Source: Pegea sp. RAD2-039 (taxonomy: Eukaryota > Chordata > Thaliacea > Salpida > Salpidae). From it: DNA of 64,000 nt. The translations under genes were made by a program, and so were the position numbers. Shown here piece after piece: positions 11,361-24,600 of this stretch. Position 1 is the stretch's first letter; each line of letters begins with the position of its first letter. The notes beneath the pieces were generated by a model. The model saw only the letters and a program-made list of their open reading frames with translations. It did not search any database and was not told the DNA's origin. The stretch lies in contig JAQGEQ010000192.1 of NCBI GenBank assembly GCA_034620365.1, positions 4,211,001 through 4,275,000 of the forward strand, written 5' to 3'.

Positions 11361-14300
11361 TCAGATAGTTTCAGCGACAACATCTTTTACGGCATTATTC
11401 CAATTTCTTCTGAAAAAACTTTCAGTTTTTCTTTTCCTTTGTTCTTGTCGAGAGTCTCTTCGTTTGTTAATACGACGTCTTTCAACAACTGCACGGCTTC
11501 CACTTGCAAACTCTCTGAAATTATTTTAGCAAGCTTTTAACAAATATATCTTTCTTAAAAAGCATTCTTACTATCATCGTAGGTGCTTTACTTTACCTGC
11601 TAGTCAAAAGTGAGTTATTTGCAACTTCAACGGTAAGTTTTGTCTGTAAGATATCTTTGTGTTGCTGGCAAAACTAATAACTGAACAAACTGCAGTTTTT
11701 CTACATTTTTGTACTCTAAAAAGCATTCTAAACTGAGTTTATGAAAATAAGTTTTTATAGTACTAGTCGATCGTACAAGCACACAAAGTTAAATTTGGTA
11801 TTTTTAGTTAGATTTTTTATTTAATTCATCTTTTAGTTGTGTCTTAGAAAATTTTGGTTTAGATTTAAATACTTTTGCGAAGTTTCTATGAAAATCATTA
11901 TATCAATTCAATACTAAACTTCATTTACGTCAATTGTTATATCAATAGTCAAGCATCATGATCTGCAGTTAGTTCTGGTTTCTAATTTATTCTAATTTCA
12001 AGCTTTTTGCCATTTTCTAGTATTTTTTTTTTACTTAAAAAAATTAATTAACTCAAACTTTAGAATTAATCTTGACAAAATAAGTTTAAGAAAATTGTTA
12101 GTATTTGTAGTGATAAACCAATTTTTTATAGACTGACTAAAAACTTTTAATTCGATTATTATTTAAAGCGTTATTTATTTAATAAAACACTGCTTGATAC
12201 TTTTTATAAAAAAGATTTTATTAGAAAACTAAAAGTTTATACTTAGGTTTGTATACTTTAAGTTTAAGTTTCTTTTTAATTCTACTTCTTTTGCAAATTC
12301 TCATTCAAATTTCTGTTTGTTAAAATAAAAAATTAAAAAAAAATCCTTCAGTTCTGATTAACGTTTATAAAACATTAAAACTTTAATTAAAAAAAAATTC
12401 TTTCTATTTTTCTTAGCTTTTCATTAATAAATAATATTAACTTACTGATAATCGATCAGGCCATCTTTGTCTTTGTCCAGATTTTCAATCAAAACTTTCA
12501 TTTGAAGACTAGTAAAATGTAGTCCGGCTTCGCGAATACCTTTTCTGAACTCATTTTCAGAAATCTTCCAGCTTTGATCTTTATCAAAACTTCGGAAAAG
12601 ATCGATTAATCGAAGTTTCTCGCTTTCTAAGAAATTCTGAAGAAGAATATTATCAATATCTCAAGCAATATGAATAAAGTTGATTACTTGGATGATTGTC
12701 ATCGGATCTTGATTCGGATGAAGATGAATGTTGATGGGATCATTTAGTTTCTGAACTTTAAAGCTAAATCCACTTCTACTCGCTGAAGAGTGTATTAATC
12801 TTTGTCGCAAGCTTGATGCTAAATCGTAAAATTCTTTGGTCACAGTCACCCCCTGTAAAATGTCAACATTTAAAAATGAATTCTTAAAGATTAACTTTAA
12901 GTTGTGAAGTTTAAGCTCCAAGAAGTAAGTTAACTATTAAATGTTTTGCTAAAAGCAAACGATTAAATTTCTATAAAAATTCAAAACTTAATATTTGATC
13001 TTCTAAGTTAAAACTAGTTTTTAAATTTTTAACTTATTTTAAATATAATAAATATCAATTTCCAGTTTTAGCGTTAAAAGGATAATTTGTCCACTTAAAT
13101 TTTACAAATAGTTATCTATTTCGAAAGTATGATTACTCATCAAGTCTGAATAGAGTAAACTGAACAAAAGTTTAATTAAAATTGTTTGAATTTCAAATAA
13201 AACTTTTTATAGCTTTATTTTATTAAATCAGATATTCAGACAATTTTTGAAAAGAATTAAAACTATTTTTAAAACTTATAGCCAATAATTAGTGAAACAA
13301 CTTAATTTCTAGCTAGCTTTGCTCTACATTTGTTACTCGACCTTCAACTCAAGTTCAGTTACTGCTGATTTCGGATTATTCGTAATTGCTTTCATCAAAG
13401 CCAAAGCTCCATCAGAACCTATTGGGTTTTCGTCAAGTATGAGAACTCGAAGTGAATCGTTGAACTGTAGTCCTTTTGCAAGACCCATGGCTCCTAAAAA
13501 TCAATAGTTTTATACCTGTTAACAGCAGGATCTGTTTTACCTTTTGCAGTAATTCGATTATTGGTTAAATCTAACCACGACAAAACATTGTTTGTTTTCA
13601 ACATTTCGCCCATAGCTAAAGCACCTCCATCGGCAAACCCGTTAAAAGCGAGATTCAGCGATTTAATTGTGATATTCGCTTTCATACCAGCAGCAATTCC
13701 AATAGCTCCCTAAAGACTTTATCTTTTTTTAAAAGATCTTTTTAATGATTTTTAACCTTTCTTCTTAAGTGATTCCAACTTAAATCAAGGTTGGTGATTG
13801 ATTCATTCGCAGCAATTCCTTGACCTAAATGTTCCCCGCCTTTTTCACAAAATTCATTTCCACTCAAATTTAAAGTCTAAAAAAAAACGTTTTTTGAGGA
13901 AAAATTATTTTCTAATTACCATGAATTGTTTGAAAACAAAATCACAAGAAAATAATATTATGGTTAAAGTGGTTTTATGTCAAACATAAATTCAAATTTA
14001 CAAAGTTATACATTTAATAATAAAATATACTGGTAATAGATAAATAAATTATGTATAAAAAGTAGATAATGAAGATAGACACTGACTTTTATTCTGAAGT
14101 TAAGTCTTAAGCTTTCAGCAAAGAATTTAGCGGAACAATCACGAAAATGGTTTCTTGATAAGTCGATTTCTTTCAAAGTGTTATTTTCTTGCAACATTTC
14201 ACAGAGATAACGAGCTCCTTGTGAATCTAACTGGTTTGCTGCAAGATTCTGAACAAAATTATCTTACAATTTACCTGAAAATTGTCGTCAAAGCATAAAA

Positions 14301-16113
14301 ACAATAGATTTTAGATTAAAACATAAATATAAGGTTTATTTAAACACTTCTATTTGTAACCTAAAAATTATTTTTAAACAAATTAAAAAATCAACTGAAT
14401 TCGAATCTGATTATTTTATATATAAATATAGATACTTCATATGAATCATTCAACTAAACAATCGTTTCGATTTTAATTATAACTTAAATTAATATTGTAA
14501 ATATATACGAGCTTTTATCACTTATCTAATGTTTAAAGCAAAATTAAACTGAAAAAATTCCAGCAACATAATAATTTATAGCAATTTTTAGAATTATTTA
14601 AAACTTATGTAATTATGAAGTAAATGACCAGTTTCACGATTGAAATGTTTTCTATTAACATATCGGCTAGATCTTTCATCCCTACTGCTGTGATCCAGTT
14701 GTCCTCCAAATTCAAATCATTTATGAAATTATTTGTCTGAATTCACAATTAACAGTAATTGTATAGCAGCAACTTTCCTGTAAATTACTTACCACCAACG
14801 CGGCGGCAATGGCTTTTGATCCAATTGGCCCCAAACCATGATGTTTTAAACTCACTTTTTCACATCTCATATTCTTCAAAAAATAAGATGAACATATTAC
14901 TTGTAAATGACTGCAAGCTTTTTTATATAATTCTTCTCCCTCTACATCTCGAAAAGTATTTATCTGTTTTTCTTCTTTATAAATAATTTTTAGTATTTTT
15001 GATTTCAAAGCTTTGTATTTTTACCTTCAATTTCTATATCTGTGTCATAATCGACCTCTTCAGCTGTCACCTTCTCGGGATCTATATCTTCTTCCTAGAT
15101 ATAAGAGAAATGTAGAATATGATAAATAGATAATCTACATAATATTATCATATTATCATTTGATATAGAAAACAATTTGAATTAAATATCAATTATTAGA
15201 TGTTAAATATTTTAGATTTCAGTAATTTTGTTGAATGAATTGGAAAGCAGCCAAACTTCCTTCTTCCTCAGCAAATGGATGTCATTATTGTGGAGAGCTT
15301 ATACCCACTCTATAAGTCTACTGCTGGGTGAATCGGCCTAAAGATAAGGAACAGTAACATCAAGGTCGATGGATAGTTGGTTTTTATTCCAGACTTTCTC
15401 TGATTATTATGAGCTGTCCATCAATATTGACATTAAGCCAGATTTTACTATCGCAAAGTTTTCTCTCCAATCTAAACTTTCTATTCAGGTTTACTTCCAT
15501 AAACATTGCTTCCCCCGAAGTAACCACGAGGTAGTGTCACTATTCACTAATAGTCGAGAAAGATACGTTTCGCACTCAATAGGTGGCGCTATAGAGCTAG
15601 GTTACTAAGATGTCAGGCAGATGACGAGGTGGGATTTGAACCCACAAGTGGAGATCAGTCTCTGCATCATTAGTCAATCAACTTAATCATCCACCTCTTT
15701 AATCATAACCTTGATTTGAGACCATTGAATATTTTATCTGATGCACAAATTTTAAACTTAAAAGTAAATTTCTAAATAAGTTATTTTAAATCTTAGGTCT
15801 ATTTACTTAAAGTAAATATTTAGTTAAATAAAAATCTCACTGAGAATTATTTACAAATATTATGTAATTATTGAAAAAATTATAGAATATTGTTTTAAAC
15901 ATTTAGTAAATATACCAATTGGTCAGTTGTATCTGAAACCGTCTCTGCTTGTTTCTCTTCAATATTTTCATCAGATTTGTTCAAAATTTCCTCACCAGTT
16001 TCTGAAACTACTTCAAAATCATTTTTTAATTCATTTTTCTCAAGCAGCTGGGGATCATGATTTTGTAACACGATTACGCTCGTCTCTACACTAGGTTCTT
16101 GTTCATTTTCCAT
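11361..16113 (-). CDS. LRRC74: Leucine-rich-repeat and EF-hand protein, LRRC74-like (11 exons, 556 aa)
   Basis: Transcript-order exons: 16113-15916, 15094-15025, 14974-14793, 14736-14629, 14248-14087, 13876-13757, 13709-13541, 13493-13342, 12852-12688, 12636-12446, 11514-11361. They add up to 556 codons in one frame. Residues 1-66 are acidic and disordered. About residues 110-390 hold seven or more ribonuclease-inhibitor-type repeats (LNLxxNxFxxxGxxxLGxGIxxN; LDLTNNRITAKGA), largely one per exon. Residues about 440-520 hold an EF-hand pair: a first loop DKDQSWKISENE and a canonical second loop DKDKDGLIDYQEF, which is split by the last intron. The end is basic. LRR proteins of the LRRC74/NLRC3-like type with C-terminal EF hands are typical; the ligand is unknown. 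Reading through the 51-base intron 12687-12637 would hit a TGA, so that intron must be spliced. A SINE lies in intron 1. Confidence 0.88.
15235..15705 (-). repeat. tRNA-Ser-derived SINE in intron 1 of the LRR gene
   Basis: Read on the minus strand, 15700-15623 resembles a tRNA-Ser(GCT)-type gene: GAGGTGG near the start, a TTAAG A-box-like region, and GTGGGTTCAAATCCCAC as an intact T arm with a Pol III B box, followed by CTCGTC. The anticodon arm is scrambled, so it is not a working tRNA. About 390 bases of much less AT-rich, tRNA-unrelated body follow on the same strand down to about 15235. A degenerate tRNA head plus unrelated body is the SINE structure. A related copy lies at 44335-44605. 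Confidence 0.7.
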
Positions 16114-16582
16114 TGCTTAGAAACTGATAAAATAAGAAAACAAATCAAATTTGACAATTTCTTAGGATAATTTTATCTAGAAAGCCAGGTAAAACAATTT
16201 TGCGTCATTTTATAGTGATGTAATAAAGATATTTATGACTAATGTTCAACCCTAAACTTTGATTTCCAAATAAATTTTTTGTTGGTTTTCGATTTTGACA
16301 GAAGTTTCTACAAATGAATTAAAGTTATAAACATCAAAATTAAGTAAATATTTTGACTTTTTTGTTTACAATTTATAATATAAATTCAAACTAACTCCTT
16401 AAAATTAGTTATATAAATTATTTATATCAAGTCTCAACAATAACAAGTAAAATAATTTTCTCTTAAAATATAAATTTATGTCCATATAAAGACATATTCA
16501 CACTTATCTATTTTTTAAAACTAATTACTCAATTTTCTGAATAAACTGAAATTTGATAGGCAAAAGCAAAAAATTAGAACTT
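16114..16582. other. Short AT-rich spacer
   Basis: This lies upstream of the LRR gene start and downstream of the mini-gene. An acceptor-like AG lies 10 bases before the LRR start codon (exon side would begin at 16123). No other signal was recognised. Confidence 0.5.
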
Positions 16583-16983
16583 TTATTTCACAAATTTCTT
16601 TGTATATTTTGCAAGTTCTTTTTGTAAATCCTCAAAATTGTTTAAAAACTTTTCAACTGAAAAATAAGTTTATAACACTCAAACATTCTTTTTTCACAGT
16701 TTAAACCATCATAAAAATTTCAGTAAACATAATTTCAAACAATTTTTTAAAACATTTTTCAAACATTACATTTGATCAGCTTCAATCAATAAACTTAAAA
16801 AAACTATTTGTTTATTTGTACTAAGATTTGACTAAATTAACATTTTAGTTTATCAAATATAAATAATCATTATTTTGGTTAATTTGTGTTACCTGAAGAA
16901 TGATATTTGACAACTTTTGAACGAAATAAATGGGACCAGTTTAAAAATGTTAGTTGGTTTCTACTGCTATTCAAACTACTCAT
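16583..16983 (-). CDS. Possible two-exon mini-gene (54 aa)
   Basis: Exons 16983-16893 and 16656-16583 flank a 236-base intron with GTAACA donor and TTTTTCAG acceptor, and join in frame. The product starts MSSLNSSRNQ, has a basic amphipathic middle (HLFRSKVVKYHSS) and ends in a short helix-like stretch (FEDLQKELAKYTKKF). The positively charged, S/R-rich N-terminus could be a mitochondrial presequence; that is inference. I do not recognise a family. It is shorter than 60 codons and supported only by splice sites and composition. Confidence 0.35.
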
Positions 16984-17118
16984 ATGAGATTTAAAAAGTC
17001 AATTATTATTACTCTAAAATTTGCCCTGCAAACTGATTTTTCATATTAATTGCAGATATTGGAATAATAAATTTTATTTAAAAGTATTTTCTTGCTTTAA
17101 AATGTAATCAAAAAAATA

Positions 17119-17241
17119 TTATCTAATAAAGTTGAATGCTTCTTTAGATGAAGACATGGTACTTAAAGATCCTGGCTTTATCGACCCTGTCCCAAACAAC
17201 CGTGGTTTTAGTTTGTCAAAATGTGTGCTTGGTGGTTGATA
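17119..17241 (-). CDS. Orphan terminal exon of an unidentified gene
   Basis: A 41-codon open stretch in phase 0 follows a good acceptor (ATTTCTTAG, exon from 17241) and ends at TAA 17119-17121. The residues (YQPPSTHFDKLKPRLFGTG then SIKPGSLSTMSS) look like real protein rather than AT-driven chance sequence. I could not find its upstream partner with confidence. A basic S/P-rich open frame on the same strand near 18036-17890 is one candidate. It may instead be an alternative end of the caldesmon-like gene, although the phases do not obviously match. Confidence 0.35.
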   Translation of the reverse strand, partial: YQPPSTHFDKLKPRLFGTGSIKPGSLSTMSSSKEAFNFIR

Positions 17242-18635
17242 CTAAGAAATTCTGGAGTTTGTAAATTTCAAAAGAAAAAGAATTTTGCAATTGTAAGTTT
17301 ATTTGATGTTGATGTTTATGAAGACAAATTTTCTCATTTGAAAATTGCAAAATGTTTTATTTTCCTGAAACTTTATTAGAAATTACTTTATAAACTGAAT
17401 TATTTCATCTGAAATTAAAAGTTGGTGGAATAAAATTAATTTCTAAACATTTCTTAGAAGAATAAAAAAATATTTTTTTGTTTTTTGAAATTATTGCAGA
17501 AAGCATCTTTAAATACTTTGATAAAAATTGTGTTCAATAAAATTGTAATAATTTGACATTAAAAAAGATTGAAATTTCAAAACTAAATTTTCATTAACTC
17601 CCTGAAAAATAAATTTCAAGAATAATTAGAAAACTTTTTTGAGATGAATCTTCATTTGAAGATTATATAAAGAAAAATTTAGAAATGTTTCAAAATATTA
17701 CTTCAACACATTTTCAAAATATTCACTTCAAATTGTTTATAAAAATTTCTTAATAATATTTAAACTCTTTCAAAATATTTGAAATTGATGAAACGTTCAA
17801 ATAACCATTAAAAGTAACACAAGTTAAAAATATAAAAATAAGCATTTATTTTTAAACTGAATCAACTATTTATAAAATGAATATCACTTGTAAATGATGT
17901 TGAAATTAATAATGGAAAACTTTGAAATTAGTTTAGTTATTAGAATGGATTTTAGAACTGAATTTGAAGGTGATGGAGAAAAGAAACTTTTGTGCTTATG
18001 TAGGCGATTTTTATTTTGCAAATGTTTTGGTTTAAACATTTAAAACAGTTCGTCGTTTGTAAAACAAAACGATTAGTAAGAATGGAATAGTCATCACTTC
18101 CTGAATTACATTATACTCAAAAAAGTTTCTTTTATTTATTGTATTTGCTTCTCATGACGAAAAATCTTTCAAAACTCAACAAGATATTGAAAAATTGTTA
18201 GATGTAAGTTGATTATTTAGATGAAATGTTCGGATATGGAATGAATAGGAACTGTTACTAGGAAAGAGGCAAGTTCTACAAGACACAATAACTTGTAGAA
18301 AAATATTCAAAGATTTGAAGCTGATAAGAAATTGAAAGAAGAACAAATAAAGGCAGACTGACTACTAATTGAATAAATGCAATAGTTGGTTTACTTTCAA
18401 CAATTTATAGGCGATTTGGAGATGGAATAAAATCAAGTTATTGACTTAGAAGAAATTAGAAATAGAAAAATGGTTAGTAGTTTAGATAAAAAAGTATTTA
18501 CAAAAAAATATAAGACACAGCCTAACCAATTAAATTGTGAATTAAAAAATTAAAGATTGGAATTTGTCACCGCAGAAAAACCATTTTCACCAGGATAGAA
18601 AATCTTACAAGTTGAGGACAGAAAACCATGGCTGC
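17242..18635. other. Spacer with no clear gene
   Basis: Mostly AT-rich. Minus-strand 18036-17881 contains an open frame with a K/H/S/P-rich start (MFKPKHLQNKNR) that may be part of an unrecognised small gene. Plus-strand 18190-18480 is interrupted by many stops in all frames. Nothing is annotated. Confidence 0.4.
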
Positions 18636-21600
18636 TTATTGGGCGCCTGTAAAAGTCATCAAGACACGTCATCAAGACTATTTGTTGAAGTTGACAACTC
18701 ACCAGCTTCAACAGATACATCATTAGATGATTTCGCCTGTTCATCAACTTTACTTTGCCATAATTCCTTCCGTTTCGAAATGTTGCCAGAAGTGAGCTAC
18801 AAAGAAATTTGATGAAACGTCGTTGGCAACAACAAATTACTAATTCACCAATTTGCTATCAGCTTTGACAACTTTCGAGTTATCTGCTGCTTTGCTCTGC
18901 CATTTATTCAAACGATCCCCAACTCCAGAGGAGCTCATAGCAGGGACCTGTTGATGAAGATTTGATGACAACAAACTTGAAGTTGGCGGTCAGTACCTTG
19001 CTACTGGGGACCACTTTAGCTGGGACAACATCGCCCTTCTCCCACCGATTCAATCGCTTTATGACGTCAGTTTTAACCGTCACTGATGAGTCCTAAAATC
19101 AAATTTTGATTCTTTATGAATCGCAAGGAGTTTTTGGGTCAAAGATTTTAAGGAAACTTTTAGGATGTTTCAGGTTGGTGAGATGAAAATTTACTTTTTT
19201 GTAGGGTTTGTTATTTTCAGCTTGCTTCAAATACTGAGTCTTCAGATTGGAAAGATCTGATCCATATTTAACTCCTTCACGTTTAGCAACTGATGAAGAT
19301 GATGATATCTTCCCGCTCTCCCATAAATTTTTACGAGCTGATAAGCTACTTCCAATTGCTACCGTTTCCTAAAACAACAAGTTATCTCCAAACAAAATGC
19401 TTTTTTGCTGATTAATTTGACATTTAAACGTCACCAACATTTCACCAACAATCACGTGATCACGACGATAAGATGGATTTGGAATTTTACATAAATTGAA
19501 AAATTAAAGATATTTGAATAATTGGAAAGTTGTGAAATGGAGATTGACTTACAGATAAATCTTACATTTGGTAGTTAAGTGTTCAATAGACGCTCGTCAC
19601 TACTAATCCTGTTTACGGATACATCACTAAGATCTCTTTAAGAAGATAAAGAGCCAATTTTTGTGTCTTACATTTTAAACAGGAGCAAAAAACTATCACA
19701 GTTACATTTTAGCCGAGGAGTTTTTACAAGTCGAGGTGCTAGATTAATTGAAATGGATTTTTATGAAACTTTTCATGTTGCTATATGAGTTGAAACAGAA
19801 TGTTGTTCGAGGAAATAACTTCTGAATGAATCATCTACTTTGAAAGAAAACCTTACCCGACGACCACCACCACCAGTTTTATCGCTAGTTTTAATTTCGC
19901 CCTTCTCCCATCTATTCTTGCGATCATTCACTGCAACAGTGACTCCTGTTCGAGTCCTCTTCACTTCCTACACAGCAAGAGATTAAGATGTGAGTGAATT
20001 TGAATCATCTGCTGACTCACTTGTTGCTTGCTTGCTTGTTGTGAATATTTTTCAACTCTTGAATTTAAACTGTCTGTCTTCACCGAGCTCACATGAGTTG
20101 CTTTTGACAACTTTGCCCTGCAACATGTGCAAATTTCAATTATGCAAACGGAAACACTTTTTTACGTACCCGTCGGAAATTTGTCTCTTCAATTGATCCA
20201 CCTGAAATAAACAAATATTATTGAAGTTTTTATCGCAACAAAATTTCGAAGAGTCATCATGCATATGCAAATTAGCCTTCCACGATTCGATTTTCAAATC
20301 TTGTTAGTGATTTCTAACTAGCAGCAAATTTCTGTTTCAATTTCTTTCTAAAACTTTCTAGGCGACGACGATATCAAATTTTTATCTTTTTTTTAAGATT
20401 CGTTCAATATTTTTTAGCATTCAAAGATTTTTTTATTAAAAATTTGCCAGAAAAAAGAAAAGAATAAAATTTTAAAAGATATTTTTAAGGTTGCCACCAC
20501 CGTTCAGGTAATTGTTAGAATAATTTGATAAAGTTAGAAAAAAAATTGCAAAAAAAATCAAAATTTTGTTTCAACTTTCTGATGTAAAAACTGCCAAGAA
20601 AATAATTCGAAAAAATTTTATAAAAAATAAGAAAGTTGCTGTTAGAAGGTTATCAAAAGAAGTTTTGTGAAAAGAAATTAGTTTCAAAATTAGATCGAGA
20701 TGATTGGTCATGCTTGAATGCACATGCAGAAACCTTCATGCAATCCGCACAAGGGAATGCACAAGTCTGTAACCTAGCAACCAACCCGATCATCTGAAGA
20801 GCTTGAGTCTTCATCTTTGGTTGATCTGACTACATTCGAATCTAACTTGTCATGGTTACTGATGGTTGCTTTTAGATGGGATGGTTTTACTGCTGGTGTT
20901 GGTTTAGGTGGATCTGGAAGCGGCTTGTCGCTTTTTGTGGAATATTTTTGAGCTAAGCTTTCTTTTATTCGAAAAGATTGTCGACTTCGGGCTGGAGGTC
21001 TCGGTTTTGTGGATTCCTCGGGTTCTTGCACGATTTCTGTCAATTTCAAGGCTTCTTGGGGCTTGAGGGGTTCTCGGGGCTTGAGGGGTTCTTGGGGCTT
21101 GAGGGGTTCTCGGGGCTTGAGGGGTTCTCGGGGCTTGAGGGGTTCTTGGGGCTTCAGAGGTTCTTGGGGCTTCACGGGTTCTTGGGGCTTCAGAGGTTGT
21201 CGGGGCTTGAGGGGTTCTCGGGGCTTCAGGGGTTCTTGGGGATCTGAAACTTTACTCGGAACAACCCGCTTCGGAGTATTTGGTAAACTTCTGCGGCTTT
21301 TTAACACTTTACTTCCGGTCGATGAACCAACTTTTTTCTGAGATGTTTCTTGTGATTTAGGATCTAACGAAAAGCGACCGGCGCGCGGTATCGACGATTT
21401 AGGGTCATTGTAATTGGCTGAATCGTTCTGAATGAAATTCCAAACCTCTTCCGAGTCGCCCGAAGCCTTCTTCTGCTCCAAAGTTTCAAGAAAATCGTAA
21501 AAATGATTTGCTTGATGACGTAATCGAACGCTCGATGGATTACGACTCAATTTTGATTTAGGATTCGACTTAAACTCTTCTTCTGAAAGATCTTCATCTT

Positions 21601-24600
21601 CTGTTTGATTTACAACAACTTTTTTGGTGTATGCTTCCATGACTCGTCGACTATTCGACCTTCGAGGGGGCCTGGGGTCCTTATCCATCTTTAACAAATC
21701 TTTGTTCTTTTCTAATTGATTCGACTGAAAAATAAAAAATAAAAAAAAAACAAATCACAAAAAAAGCGAAGTAGTTTTCAGCTGAAACTTTGAATTGAAA
21801 ATGTTCAAACGGAAATAGTTGAAGCTTTCTATTTGCTACTTCTGCTGTTCCTACTAACTGACTGACTGCTAGCTGCTTGTTTACATTTGAACATCACCAA
21901 GTCGACTGATCAAAACAAATCACAAAGTAATCAAAACAACCAAATAAATTCATGCTGAAGAAATTACGAGAACAATTAGGAGGCAGGAGTTAGTTGGTAG
22001 GGTTTAGGCGGTGGTTGGAGTTGAAATTTCAACAATTAAATTCGAAATTTAACCAGATCAGGAATTCTGTGATTTAACTCAAAGTGACACATTAGCGACA
22101 TCGTGCGGATGAAATTAATCACAAAGACAGTCAAGCAGTGGCTTCAACAACAAACCTTTTGCACGACCGTCACGCTTTTACTTTTAGCATCTAATTGAAC
22201 GGCGTCTTCATCATCTTCGGTCTTCGAGAGGTGACGTCGGTATTGCTGACGTTTCTCTTCGGCTTCAGCGCGCCGCTTTTCACGTTCTTCTCGTTCGACT
22301 CGCAGTTTTTCCTACAGTCACGTGACCACGTTATTGAAAGGTGTTGAAATATGCAAATGAGATTGGGTACTTGATACTTGGCTTCTCGCTCTGCAGCTTC
22401 GCGCTTTTCCTTCTCTTCTTCTTCTAGCTTCTGTTTTTCTCGCAACATCTGCAAATAGAAAGATCAAATAATCAGAAGACACAAAATCTGACGAAAGATC
22501 TTTAAAGAAGATCATTTTGTTCAAATTCTTCAAGATCTATTTTAGAAATCACTTAAATCACAGAAGTCCGAATTTCACAGAAAAATTTTTCTGTTTTTTT
22601 TAAATTCAGAGCAAAATTGACATTTATGAAAATATTTGAAAAATTTATTCTTTTGAAGTGTCCAGAAAAAACAGAAAAGAAATTGAAACACTTGAAATGT
22701 CTAAATGATTGTTTATAGAAACAAAAAGTTTGTTTAAAAAACTTCTAAAAATAAATTTGAAACCAAAAAAAGTAAATTTGTTATCAGAATGGTTTTGATG
22801 AAAGAAAAGTTGAAAATAGATATTTTTGTTTCAATTGATTTTAAGTGAAATTAACAGAAAATATAAAAAATATTTCATAAAATCAATTTGAAATTTGATA
22901 GAAGCAACCAGAAGTCCGTTTAATAAATGTCTAATTACCAGAAATATCTTCATGTTATCACATTCACTAAGCAAATATTTCATATTTCTATACAGCTTTA
23001 GTAGAACGTGATTAAGAGTTCGAATTATGTTTACATGAAGCAGTTTTATTGACCTAATAAAAATATAATTAATTTGTAGGAAAAAACAAAAAAAACTTTT
23101 TCTCTTTTTTACATTTCACTTTCTAAAGTTTTGTAAAAAGTCCCAAAGTTGACTAATTAAAAACATTTTTGAGTTTTTATGAAATTTCTTCAAAAACTTA
23201 CTTTTCTTTCTTCAAACTTTTTCAGTTTTTCAGCAGCGTTTTCACAAGTCTGATCTGATGATGATGAGGATGATGTTTTATATTTGTTCTTTTCAGAAAG
23301 TTGTCGTTTTTCTTTCAATTCCTATCAAATGAAACTTGAAACAAATAATTGAATTTGGAATTCTATTTAGTGAGTTAAAGAGAAATTGATAACAAATAGA
23401 AGATTTGAAAATTTTGCGGTTAAATAAACAAAAAGAAAATGAAATTTGTGTTTTCAAATGAATTTAGTTCGAAAGTTAAAATGATTTAAACCAAATTTCG
23501 ACAAATAATTTCTACAAATGAAGAAATCTTGAACCTGGAACTTCTTCTTAGCTTCATTCTCCTCTTGTTCAGATCTTTCAAAAAAAATCATCAAAATTTT
23601 TAATTGAAATTTCAGAAGTTTGTAATAAATGAGATGTACTTGAGTTAAATTGATGATGTACTTGAAAAAATAACATGTAACTCACTTGTTGGTGGCCTTG
23701 AAGCTGAATTTTCGACCAGCATTTGACTTTGGGCTGCCATCAGCTAACGGTGTTGTTGTAGTGGACGGAGAAACTTCGATCTGTTCCGCTTCACTGACTT
23801 CTGATGCAGATTCTTTGACTTTTTCAGAAAAATCTTCAAAACATTCGTCTGCTTCTATTACATCATCAGAAGAACTTTTTTCATCTTCAGAAAGATCTTT
23901 TTGATTTTCAGAAGGATCGTTTTGATCTTCAGAAGGATCGTTTTGGTCTTCAGAAGGATCGTTTTGATCTTCAGAAGGATCTTTTTGATCTTCAGAAGGA
24001 TCGTTTTGATCTTCAGAAGGATCGTTTTGATCTTCAGAAGGATCGTTTTGATCTTCAGAATGATCGTTTTGATCTTCAGACTTCTTTAGATCTTCAGATG
24101 GCTTTTCTTCATCTTTAACATTATTTATGTCTTGATCTTCAGCAACTTCTTTTTCACAAATTCCGTTCTAAATATTAAAAAGAATTTGAAATCAGCTGAA
24201 AAATGATGACGTCATCAGCTACGTCATTTTGCTGGTTGAAGTTGTTTGAAAAAAAATTGATGTTTGGATTAAAACTCTAAAGATTTAGAAGATGAAGAAG
24301 TCAGAAAAATGAAGATTTGAAGTTAAATTGAAGAAATCGAATTTGTTGAATTTGAAAAAGACAATTTTTTCTACTTCATGATTAACAACAATAAATAAAT
24401 GTTGAAAAACTGAAATTTGTTGAATTTAAAAGGAAATAAAGTAAAACGGAAATAGAAAAAATGTTCAAATGATATTAGGAAAAAAATGACAAAAAGTTTA
24501 AACTGTAAAAAGTTTAATCTCCTAAAAAATAAACAAGTTTTAGAAAAACAAAAATTGATTGAAAGTTGATTGAAAACTGATTTTTCTTCAGATTTGACAA

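Noticed and set aside
15623..15700. Functional tRNA-Ser gene
   Set aside because: The T arm is intact but the anticodon arm and the acceptor pairing are scrambled, and a long GC-richer body follows, so it is read as a SINE head.
20978..21341. Gly/Leu/Ser-rich plus-strand open frames (GLEGFSGLEGF-type) resembling a repeat protein
   Set aside because: They are antisense shadows of the (R/Q)EPLKP coding repeat of the caldesmon-like exon.
23886..24085. Regular direct repeats that might suggest a CRISPR array
   Set aside because: Units are contiguous 21-mers without spacers and encode a heptapeptide in frame; the genome is eukaryotic.
23901..24089. IFRRIVL-repeat plus-strand open frame
   Set aside because: Antisense shadow of the SEDQNDP coding repeat.
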